From NCBI RefSeq assembly GCF_901709675.1, contig NC_051104.1, forward strand, positions 4,571,501 through 4,635,500: DNA of 64,000 nucleotides. The letters run 5' to 3'. The stretch's first letter is position 1; each line of letters starts with the position of its first letter. This stretch comes from Syngnathus acus (Eukaryota > Chordata > Actinopteri > Syngnathiformes > Syngnathidae). A program made the translations under genes and the position numbers. Shown in pieces: positions 50,982 to 62,200 of the stretch. Under the pieces are notes generated by a model. That model saw only the letters and a list, made by a program, of their open reading frames with translations, was not told where the DNA came from and did not search any database.

Positions 50982-53183
50982 CAAAAAGCTTTTGAAGCAT
51001 TTTTACCCACCATAAAACTCCAAACAAAACTTTTAGGTATTTCGACTTTGGGAGGTTTGACTAAACACTTAACACAAAGTGAATTCTTTTTTTAGTTGTG
51101 CAGATGTCTGGATGTCATTAACTGAAATAGAAGAGCCTTTCATTAGATTCTATATCAATTAGTGCTTCAAAAATGAGGTTTTCTCTCCGATTTTGCAAGC
51201 CAGAGAAGCCTTTGTAATAAAGATCTCTTTTTTTTTTTTTGAACGTCTTAATGTGGTTATTATTCTGGAGAATGGGAGCGTCTTTTCGTGCTACTGGAGC
51301 ACTGAGAATAGGAGGCTTCATCGCATGTTCCCAGTTTCCAACATATCAAAGTGCTAACATAATTACTATTTCAAGTTGAAGGGACCCTACTGTTTCCCCC
51401 CGCGCTTCTTTGCCATTTCTTGCAGAAACTTCAAAGGCCTACAACATTCTGGCTCTTTTTATAACCCAGATCTTTCTTCAGTTTTCTGACAAAGCCAGCA
51501 GACACCACACCAAGGACGTAGACTGAAAACAAAAATTAAAGCCAACGTGGTCCAAAGACGGGGCTACTGATCTTACATCATCCGTCAGAAAATTTGAACA
51601 AAAAAACCCCAAAATCAATATTTTAAAAGCACAACAGTGGCGTTTAATGCAGCAGTGTTTGGAAAATAAACTCATCATGAGGAGTCTACTGGGAATGCAG
51701 AAATGGAGATAATGAGCAGAGCTCATTTGGGTTTGGATTATTAAACTAACTTTTCCCGTACATTATATTTCATACAGACCACAAATTTTTTTTTAAAAAA
51801 AACAGAGGTGGCGACCACATTTGCTTTTTGCTAAGACGGCTAACAGCCTGTTATTTCAATCCCGTAATACCCCCAGCTTCTCATTGCCTCCGGGGGATCC
51901 TATCGGAAGGCAGAGCGGAAAAATTCCAACGAGGTAAGATAAATTCACCTCTTTTGGAAATTGAAGGCATGTGTGGAATGTCATGCCATTGAGAAAAGAA
52001 ATGGAAGGTATGGATGGGAATAGTCACTTGGGTTCCTCTCACACCTTCGAGGACAAGGTAAATAAAGGCATTGTGGAGGCTCAAGTTTGGTTGTGCATGC
52101 CTCAAATGCCTACTTAATCAAAAGAAAACAATCTCGGCCATATCCACATGCTGTGAGAATTGAAACCTGCTGTTGGGAGTATTGTGGAAGCACGTTTGTG
52201 TTACCTTTGTGAAAGCTTCTGAACTCTGCAGAGGAAGCCACACCGTGATACTGACACAACAGTGTCGTTTCATAAAAAATAAAAAAATCTTTCAACATGA
52301 AAACAAAATTCCATAGTATCGTTGGTGGATTTTGTCTGGATACTGAGGCCAGCTGGATATTTAGGAAGAACGACCTCTGTCCAGGAAGGAGGCTACAACT
52401 TCATGCTGCTTTCAGCCTTCCACCACATGGCTTCTCTTCTCCATCACGCCAGACAGAACGATCATGTTACCATAATGAATCCCTTTAGAGTAAAGACCCA
52501 TCTCACTCAGCCCCCCCCAAATCCCCTTAGCACTTCAGACTCACTTTCTCTCTCCATTTTCTCCTTGCATCATCTAAACAGTCATCGGCAAAATATGCAA
52601 CATTTCTATATGACAGCCATTTTTTTGTCTCCGATTCAAGGACCGAGATGAAAAATATTATGGCGGTATATTCGCTTGTTTGATACAGAAGCCTCGGGTA
52701 GGGCTTGACCGTCATGACCTTTTTGGATGTGACCTATTGACTTTGCTCCAGGGGTTTATGTGAGAGGGACTCCAAATTGATTGCTACTATCAAAGTAGCA
52801 TGAAGTGAAATGAGAGTGCGGTGGCTTATCATCCATTTAAAAAAGGTTTAATGAAATTGCGCCGAGCACATAAAGCACGGAGAGAGTGGCAGGTTGATTC
52901 ATTGCGTGATCTTGGAGCATGAGCTTGAAAAAAAACGATATTGAATGAGGCTAAAGAGATAGTGTCATTCATCCTTATCAGTGACTTCTTATAAAATGCA
53001 TATTTTTATTCTTATACAGCCAGCTAGGCCAGATAATTGACTTTTGGGTATTTTCCAATTTTTGTAGGAATTTTACTCCGCATTTACTTCTGTTCTCTGT
53101 AGAAAATATACAGTGAATGTTTACCAGCATTTTCTGAATAATTTTAGGGGTTTGTTAAAAAAAAATATATATATATATACTTT

Positions 53184-53231
53184 GAGGATCCCCTCAGCCC
53201 CCCCTGGAAAAAACTCCTAGCTCCGCCAGTG
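53184..53231 (-). repeat. Possible DNA transposon end fragment
   Basis: The minus strand reads CACTGGCGGAGCTAGGAGTT and then a G-rich run. A second sequence starting CACTGGCGGAGCCAG lies at 54929-54886 in the same orientation. The shared end suggests a dispersed repeat terminus; the family is not certain. Confidence 0.35.
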
Positions 53232-54885
53232 CTCTTTACCACAAATACTATTTTAACAGCTGCATTCGTCGTTGAATGCCAAGATCACGATCCAAAACTG
53301 ACTACAGAATATTGGCTGCATAATCTAACACACTTTTGATGTCATTTGACATAGAAAAATGCACAAATGATTAAGGGCAGACTGTTTTATCTTGGATTTC
53401 CAGTTTCCTACTCTTGAGTGTAGCCAAGGAATGAGCTTCCACTCCAAACCTGGCTTCTCTAATACATTTTCCACAAGCATGAGTGGAATCTGAATGTAGG
53501 AGATGTTCTGGAGATTATATTTGTGAGTATTTAGGTGACTCATATTTATTAGAGCCAGAGGATACAGTTAAATGGAATGCAGTATTAGGAAGTTGACTAT
53601 TTGGGCCATTTGTATCCACCAGACAGAAACATACTTGGTTCTGGGCTATTGAATACATAATAACATAAAAATGAACTCTGTTAGTACTTTTTAATCTACA
53701 TTCTATTAAGACGACTTTATCCTTGACCTATCAAACAGAAACGGACCTCGGCAAATCTGATACTAAAGTGCAAAGTACCGTGCAGCGAGACGTAATGGGC
53801 CATGGAGCAAAGCAATATTAGACTGTGAGAAACACTTCTCGACACTGCTAGAGTTTTTCATTCATTTTGATCTCATTAAGCCATGTTTCGAGAAGATACA
53901 AATTGACTGTCTGGCTGGCTGATGAGGAAAAATAGCTTTTTGTACAGCGGTCTTCCAGATTTTGTGAGTTTCCCAGCCGGTCAAACTTGAATCTGTTTTC
54001 AGTTTTACGCCAATACCATGACCTAAAAAACGTGTAACTCCTAATGGTAGTATCAACTCTTATTTCTGCCACACCGATCGAGGTTACTAAAGATGAGCCA
54101 ACACCGAAACATCACTAATGTTCCGCGGGATTTAAAAAACAGCATACGCCATTAGAAAGATTTATAAAATACGCTAGAGACCCATAAAAAAATCGACAGG
54201 AAAGCACTTTGAATAATGGAAATAATCCTTGCTGTCTTAACAGACTTTTGAGAGTCAGTCAGTTCAACCCCATGACGTGTGTCTTAAGCTCACTTGCGTT
54301 CCTGGAGATGGTATTAAAGAATACATAAGACACAATGAAAAAAAAAATGTCGGATCATGGCACCTTGTGCATCACCCTATGCACTAGTCACACCCCCACG
54401 TCAGTGGGTGGCAACAGATACACACTAATGAGCGGGAAGTCCATTGGGCCTCACCACATTCCAGCGCCTCTAATAAGACCACGTCCCGCTTTACAAGTTG
54501 ATGGTAGCTTCATTAACCGCAATATGAACCTGCCCTGAACAGGAAGCCCATGTCGTTGTATTTACTGGGGTTTTATTACACAAGAAGAACTGGGACCACT
54601 TTAATTGGAAACAACCAGGAAAGGTGTAAGATGGTGGTGATGGGGTTAAGCATCTCGGCCAAGCAGGCTAGCTGAAGTCTCTGAGGTTGAAAGGAAATTG
54701 GGAGAGCTAGGATTTCTTTTCTTGGAGGTACGCAAAACAAAATAAAGTTACAAACCCAAATAATCCCTCAAGAAATACTGATAAATATTAATATATGCTT
54801 TGTACTGGGAACTGGTGGAAATTTAGATAAATATTCCTGAAAAAATTGGAAAATACTCAAATGTCTGGCAAAGGATATTTCATGG

Positions 54886-54929
54886 GGAGGCAGTGCTCCC
54901 GTGACCCCCTCCTCTGGCTCCGCCAGTGT
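54886..54929 (-). repeat. Possible DNA transposon end fragment, second copy
   Basis: The minus strand starts CACTGGCGGAGCCAG and continues into a G-rich run, like the end seen at 53231-53184. Confidence 0.35.
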
Positions 54930-56698
54930 TCTATACGTCATCTCCATTCTTGGATCGGGTTCTATAATCCTCCACCATCTTCAAGAGGAGCTATGAGATC
55001 AGCAATGCCAATTTTAGCTGCTGAGCTAAATAGGACCAGTAGGCCTATTTTTTAGTGATAGGAGGCATTCCCACAGTCGCTGCAATGACAGACAAGCCCC
55101 GCGGTGCTTTTGGCCTATTTTGGAGCTTTCTTTGAACAAAAGTCTGACTCCCCTCCGGCGATGCTCCCGTATTTGGGTGAATCCATGTGACATCGTTGGG
55201 GGGTGCGACCGAACATCCTATCGACGGTGTGTGACAGCATAGGAGACGCTCGGAGCGATGAGCTGCCGACACAGAGCTGCCTTTTTGGATTCCGCACTCA
55301 ACATCCAAATTGTCCTCAAGCCAGCCCACCAACGTCTGCAGTTTTTGTTGAAACATTGAAATGTTCCGGGAACTCGGAGGGCTGCGAGGGCGGGGCCGGT
55401 GGGGACAGTGTTTGATACTACTCATCAATCGGAATCTGTGTAATTTCATTTTTGTTCCACAGAAATAAGCACACCTCAAGACGCTCGTAAATTAGGTTGA
55501 GCCTTCTCTATTGTTTCTTGTCTCCTGTCCATCTACTAAAATGGGGAGTGGGTCTCGTTTCACTTTCGTGGGTCTCTCCTACGCACAAATCTCCAGTTTG
55601 TACTTGGTGGTAAAACAATAGGGAGGATAAAAGCCTCTAGTATTTTCGGAATTCCTTCACCACCTACGAGTGACATCTGAAATTAATTATGTGTGGAGGA
55701 GTGGAGGGTGGGGTGTTTTCCAGAAACGGAGGAATCGTGTGGAGGTCGCAGTCTATATTGCGTGAGCGATCTCTCGGAAGGAAAACAATCTTTTACAGTC
55801 AGAGGAGAATGAATTACTTTGGCTTTGATTGGAAAAATAATGGAAAAACGAGGAGCCCTTCGTTTGTGATTATAAAAACAGAAGCCGTTTTGAATGGTAT
55901 CGGAATGATTTCCTGGAATGAACGTGTGAGCCAAAAAGAACCCAAACAGAAAGGAAGAAGGTGCTGGAAAGTTGTGAAAGGGGAATGGTACTTCCATTAA
56001 CCTACAATTTGTTGCTAGCAAATTCCAGTTTTCTTAATGAGGTCGATCTTGTAAAAATTACTTGTGTAGGAAGTCAACAGAATAAAATGGCAGAGCTGTA
56101 GAGCCCATCCTGAAAGCTTCTTTGAGCAACGTGAGGCCAGTACAGTACTGTTTTTTATTTAATGACCTTAAAAGCATGAATCTCCAAAGAACACCTCCTT
56201 TCAGCGAGGAGCGTGAATATGAACTAAGCTTTGCGGTCGGGAATACGCACGGCGGCACAAGTGCATATCTCCTCAGCTAGGTCTGTCCAGCCGAGCGAGC
56301 CGAGCCTGGAGATGACATGTGGGCTCTCATTTGACTGATAACACCCAGTGCTGCTGCCCGTAGATTAGGCTCTTATAGGGAAGGGACAAGAAATCTGGCT
56401 CATGAGGATGAGGGAGGGAATGGATGCTGTTTAGTGATCCTCCTCCCCGTGCATTATTTAACCCTCCCACACATATGGACTATATATGCCATCTTTGGAC
56501 GACGCTTATCGACGGTAAACTGGGCGAGACTTACCGTTAAAGATTAGCACCACAAAAGACATCATGAAAGGCATTGAAATGAATATGACATTCATAAGCA
56601 CAATATTACAATAAACACAATATAGCTGAATCAAATATTCTGCCTTTATAGAGCTAATGCTTTTGATCAACAAGGTCAAACGTCAGAATGTGGAATTA

Positions 56699-57093
56699 TT
56701 GTGGATTTTCCGGACTATAAGGCGCACCTAAAAACCTAAAATTTTCTCAAAAGCCGACAGTGCGCTTTATAATCCGGTACGCCTTATATATGGACCAAAT
56801 TCCTAAATTTAAACTGGCCTGAAGCATTGTCATGAAATCAATCATAAGTGGCCCGCTGAAGACTATGAATCATGAATCAAAAAGACTATGGATCATTATT
56901 TTGTGATTATAAAGTCATTTGTTGCGTCTGAAGTTGAAATAAAAAAGATAAAATGGAGAATGATTTGATTTGGATTAAAAATCTGACATGATGCATTAAT
57001 GGTGCGCCTTATAGTCCGGTGCGCCTTATATAAGGACAAAGTTTTAAAATGGGCCATTCATTGAAGGTGCGCCTTATAGTCCAGAAAATACGG
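56699..57093. mobile_element. MITE, subfamily A, full length
   Basis: About 395 bp, reverse orientation relative to the 41.6 kb copy and nearly identical to it over the whole interior. The right terminus and TA are intact (57094-57095). The left terminus is altered (GTGGATTTTCCGGACTATAA in place of the usual CCGTATTTTCC), so the left boundary is approximate. Confidence 0.86.
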
Positions 57094-58495
57094 TAGTTTT
57101 CAGTTGAGTTGACGTACACTGTAATAATGGAAGGTGTTCCTAATTTTTGGACTCTCCTGCGTGAATATTAGAGGCAAGTAAAATATTATGTCACATTTGA
57201 GGCTCTTTAAGAGACTTTCCCGAAGGAAGCTGGTGTAAGGACCATTCACTATGTTGCTTGGGACAATTAGTGGAACTGCAAAGGGGAAATGCTTTGCGGC
57301 TTTGTGGAGTCGGTGGAGAGGTGAAAGGGAAACAGTGGCGGGGGTTCGGGGGTGATCAAATGTCTTGATAAAACAAGTTATGAAACTGTTTGTTGATAAG
57401 GTCTCAAACATCAAAACATTGTGTTCTCCCTTAATACCAACAACTGCTGAAAACAGTTAATGGTTTCCAATTGTCTAACTTTAATGCGCTTAAATTTTGA
57501 GGTGCATATTGACTTAGGTGTCAACGACAAAACTAGAAAGTATAAGCGAATGCAGAAGGGTTGACACGGAGAACCCAAAATGAACCCTGCGTCACCCAGC
57601 AGTGCCATTTCATCAAATTCTCCCGAGGTGTTGAATTTCCACATGCGATGCTTCACTAACCGCAGCATTTCATAATTGCTTCGCTGCTCTACCAGCGCCG
57701 GGCCCCATCAGTCACAAAGTCAGTGATGGAAATAAACAAACTCTGCTAACATCAAAGAATATTCAGAGAGGAAAGAGATGGCGGAGACAGATAGCTTGGT
57801 GTGTTGAGGTATGGGGACAGTGACTCAAGTTCAAAGCTGGGGGGAGGGTGGCACAAATGGGCTCCCTCCACCCGAGGGACATGGTCTGCCATCTGTGCCG
57901 TGGCCCTGTCGTGCTCTATGGCAAAGGCTACACGGGTGGTCGGCCTAAAGAAGGTTGTTAAAAGTCTATGGCATCGCCCTGTGACCTTGCACAGCAACGA
58001 GTGGCAAAAACAGCTGTCGGCTGCATGCACAACATCGTGCCACGGGATGCACCCCCCCGTCGCATCCTCAGGCTGCCATCTCATAACCTAAGGTTATGCA
58101 ACAAAAAAATACACATTAACATATCCACTTTGGAATTTTTTTTTTTTTTCCTTGAGCAATTTCGGGTTGGTCATATTTAAAGCATTTTGTAATTTGTTAT
58201 TGCAAAAATAAAAAATCCCCTTTTGCCCCACTTCATGTCAGACATAAGAGTGACATCACTAGAGCACTCACTGACTGATGCACCCCCCCGAAAATATGAA
58301 GAAAACATTTGCAAGGATCATTATGTCATTGTATTAGGTCATTTGCTCTTACATAATTCAGTCCAAATACAACACTGTCATGTGTTTTTCCTATTATGAT
58401 GCTTGTTTAAAGATGTCCAAAAACCCCAAAAATACACCGATGAAATGCCGTTTTTTTTTCCATGGCTGCCATAGAGGATAGAATAAAATTGCATT

Positions 58496-58501
58496 TTTAT
58501 T
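58496..58501 (-). terminator. mtpap: Candidate mtpap polyadenylation signal (AATAAA)
   Basis: A minus-strand AATAAA about 375 bp past the mtpap stop, within the usual 3'UTR range. Other hexamers exist further on; use is not shown by the sequence. Confidence 0.35.
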
Positions 58502-58874
58502 TGAAAAATCTGTTGACATCCACCATACTATTGATTGTGTTCTACGTTACAATATACAGTCCACCGATTGATGACAATGAAAATATTTGCATTGTGAACC
58601 TCAAACAAACCTGTCAATCAAGTGAGCATTTTCAAATATATACAATAGTAAATATGCGAAATAGTTTAAACAATATAAGTGGTAACCTATGTTCTTTCAT
58701 AAAGGTCAGAGTAATTCACAATTGCCTTGCCATGGTTACCGCTTTAAAGTCTCAGTAGCACCCTCCAGTGTTCACACAAGGAACTACATCCTATTAAAGG
58801 CGCTTCTTCCTTTGTGTCTTTGAGGTGTCCTTGAGTCATTCAAAAAAGTTCCTTTCCAGGGATGTCAAGAGTCT

Positions 58875-59201
58875 TTAGCTCTTCGGCTGCTTTTTATTTT
58901 TCAGGGATTCTAACAAGCCCTTGATCCGCTCGCTAGCCGGCTCCCTTCTCTTTTTCTTGCGACTTTTGACCCCCGCAATCTGTGACGGCAGTAGAAGGGT
59001 CGCTAGTCCCCAGGGTGTGAGGCTCCTGCCCCCTTTGGGTGTCATTGAGTCGCTTTGCTGGAGCAGCCAGGCGCTCTCCTGACACAAAGCCACAAATCGT
59101 TCGAGTTGTGTGCCGTTGACGTTCTTGCTGACGTTCAGGGCCGTTTCGAACGGGTTCTGGATGTGGAGCGGGGCCGCCTCGGGCTTGTTCTGCTCTTTGC
59201 C
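58875..59201 (-). CDS. mtpap: mtpap exon 9, C-terminus
   Basis: Acceptor ATGTCTCCAG (AG at 59203-59202), stop at 58877-58875. It starts [20 protein letters not shown] and includes [12 protein letters not shown] and a Lys/Arg-rich end ([20 protein letters not shown]), as in human. Confidence 0.95.
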   Translation of the reverse strand, partial: GKEQNKPEAAPLHIQNPFETALNVSKNVNGTQLERFVALCQESAWLLQQSDSMTPKGGRSLTPWGLATLLLPSQIAGVKSRKKKRREPASERIKGLLESLKNKKQPKS

Positions 59202-62200
59202 CTGGAGACATGGAAGGAGGGAGGGAAGGTTGGATGTGCTGTATGTAACGGTTCATCTATCTCATTGGTCATGCTTTTTGCACCCTTACGCCGGTATCTG
59301 GGGCACATGGGGGCCAAATGGACCAACTCTCCCCAGGAGAGCAAAAAAAGAGAAATGCGGATATGGCCTCGGAGGACACTTTTGAGATACAGAAGGAAAA
59401 ACTTCACATGATGTATAGAAAACAGATTCAAACGTGGGCTGAGCGCCCCATCAAACAAATCAACCGTGTGAGGTTAGCGGGAAGTCAGACAGGCAAAGGC
59501 ATTTGTCAAAGAAGTGGAGCCAACCAGAAAATTGTGGCACAGTAAAGCTGATTTACAGCTGGTCCTCCAGCAGCGAAAACCAAACGGCTCAGGTCATGGC
59601 CGCCTTTTACCTGCAAAGCTTCCTCCAGTTGTGTCAAACGTCATGCATGACACTAATGGGACCTAATGAGATAATAAATGAATGACCCAGGACAGGACAG
59701 GAGCAAATATGTAGTGATCATTTTTCATATCATGTCGATTGGAAACAGATTCTCAAAGCTTCAATTGCAAAAAGCACCAAAAAGGTTTGACACAGATATG
59801 TAAAGCAGGCTAGAAAAGAAGCCAGGAAGTGTTTGATGGAATGGCTGAAGATTGAGTGACATATTTTGATGGCTATCTTAGCTAGCTTGCGCACAAATCC
59901 CGTAACGACTTTATCATTTTATCTGCCCACTTTTTTTGTATCGTGTTTTTGTTGTTGTGTACGAATTAGCATTGATAACAGCAAGCGGCTTGTTTACCAA
60001 TGGTGATTGACGATACTCCAAAAAGGCGGCAGTTGCCGTAGTGTGACCCCGTTGACAGACGAGGCCATACATCAATGCCAGTAAAAACACAACCTCCTCG
60101 CTTGAGGTAAATAATGCTTTGCAGCCTGATGGAGTTCCTAAATTTGATCTGGGCTCAAGGGCATTGGATCTCACGGGCCCAGCATCAATCAGACGAGACA
60201 AGGGCGGCTGTCATTTGCGTGGGCTGACAGCCTCCGTGCGAGCGGGCTGCCTTCGCTATCAACAGATCTGCTGATAGAACCGAGCACCCAGGAGGGAATG
60301 AAGGGATGCCGAGTGGAGATTTCTGATTTGCGATAGATGCCAAACTGATTGCAAAAAACAACTCATCCGATACTATGCTTGGTAAGATTTGTCATTTGGA
60401 AATAATTTTTTTCTACATACCTTTCTGATATTTATGGACTTCTTACTGAATCCAAAGGTGGCATAGAACTCAAAGAATCCGCAAAGCAGTCCCTCTATGA
60501 CAAAGAAAAGCAAAATCATGTGAGTATCCATAAAATCTGGCCTTTGTGCTCACGTGCTCACCGAGTGTTTCCGTGTTGTTCCGGAGTCGGATCCTGTCGA
60601 AGTCGTTGACAAACGTGCAGTCGTTTCCCTCGATCACACACTTGTCGGCCGGACCTTGTGGAATGAAAGCGAGGACACGAGGTAAACGGCGGTCGTCGAA
60701 CAGCGCTTATAAATAAGGCACGTATGGAGGGCGTTTGTTTGTGAGGAAAAGGAGAAAACAAAAATATAAGGGTATGGATCAAGTCCTTTTGGAGTGCACG
60801 GTGATGCCCTTGTTAGCAGTCACCTTGGGCTGATGCTGAGTCTGTGTGTGTTCAAGCAAGTGCATCCAAAGGAGGCGGGGTCATCGACCTGACCAGAGTG
60901 ATGGGCCTTTTATTGTCCTCTAAGCTCTCTGTGTGATAGAAACTCCTCTGACCGGGGTAAAGGCAGTGAAGCGGGTGGTAGCGGTGTTGGCCACCGAGGG
61001 GGTGCGGCGGGGGCGGGGGGGGCTGTGTGGTTTTGGTCTGATTGCTTTTGGAGGGCAATTATCAAGCAGCCAAGGTGAAAGTGAGGGAGAGTTATGACAG
61101 TTTAGTTCAGTTGCGGCGGTGTGCTATGATGGCGCTTTGCTAGATTAGCAAACGATAAGCATGGTAAATCAATATGCGGCCAAGAAAGTTGTACTTTCAT
61201 TATCTGCAGCTAATCGGAATGACAATGTTGCATACTACGAGCGTTGCTAATTCTCCGCTGAGCAAATTCATCTGGAATTGACAGATTAGACAAATTCTTT
61301 GTTATCTCTGCATGAATTATTCTGATGTCTTAAAAATCTGTCGTGGCTTTTGTGGCACCTGCGAGTTCTCGTAGGTGGTCCAGCGTGGGGATGACAGGCG
61401 GGCTTCTCCCCTGCAGGAAGAACAGCACCATGACGGTGAGAGAGAAGTTGGTGATCCAGGCGCCGGGGATGCTGCTCGTCAGTCCATGTGCTCGGGCCCA
61501 ACATCGTACGGTGAACACCAGGTGACGCACTCGGGGGTCCAGATGGCCATAAAGGTAAAGCAGCTCTGAGCTCTTCATCGCCACCCTGTGGACAACAGGC
61601 AGGCTTGTACTACTTTTTCATTTCATGCAAACATTCACTGCAAGCTTTCAAATGTGAGTGAGGTTAACAAATCCCGCAGTAATGTGCCATAAATAAGTAA
61701 AATAGTCTCTAACACTAATTTCAAAACATGTTATATTCGTTTGCAAGTGTCACTGGAACTGGAATCCTAAATTACCACTAGAGGGCAGTCTTTTCTATGT
61801 CACCATAACTCAACGGGTTCTGCCTTGTGGCCACATTTTTTTTTCTTCCTGTTGAGACATGCACTTGCACAAGCATAGTCACCACAGCACAAACAGGAAA
61901 TTGTAATGACCAAAAGATATAAGCAAAAGTCGAGAAAAATCCCCCACAACCTTAAATCCACCCACAACACAAATCCCGCAACAGTTTCCTTCGAAACTTC
62001 CCAGAGGTTTACTCTGTAGTTGTTTGTGTGGGCATTATGCATGTGTCACATTCAGAGTGCGCTGTCAACAACGTCAAAAATGAAACGGAAAGTGTAGTTT
62101 CGGTTACGCAATCACTGGACTAGATTGCCACCGCCTACCTTGATTTCAGGGGTTTTCTATTATGTCAATCGTGGATGACATTTTGAGACCAAGTATGAAT

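Larger units (their letters stand above)
41311..58495. other. Intergenic region between jcad and mtpap
   Basis: About 17 kb without a supported gene. It contains two full-length subfamily A MITEs, one subfamily B MITE, one decayed MITE, several microsatellites and a minisatellite, two short transposon-end fragments and a consensus CRE at 42.95 kb. The longest notable open frame (55479-55045, minus) is discussed as a finding but not called as a gene. Confidence 0.6.

Noticed and set aside
58933-59256. Second 107-codon minus-strand frame over mtpap exon 9
   Set aside because: The other frame ([10 protein letters not shown] and the Lys-rich tail) matches human MTPAP. This one is a shifted-frame shadow.
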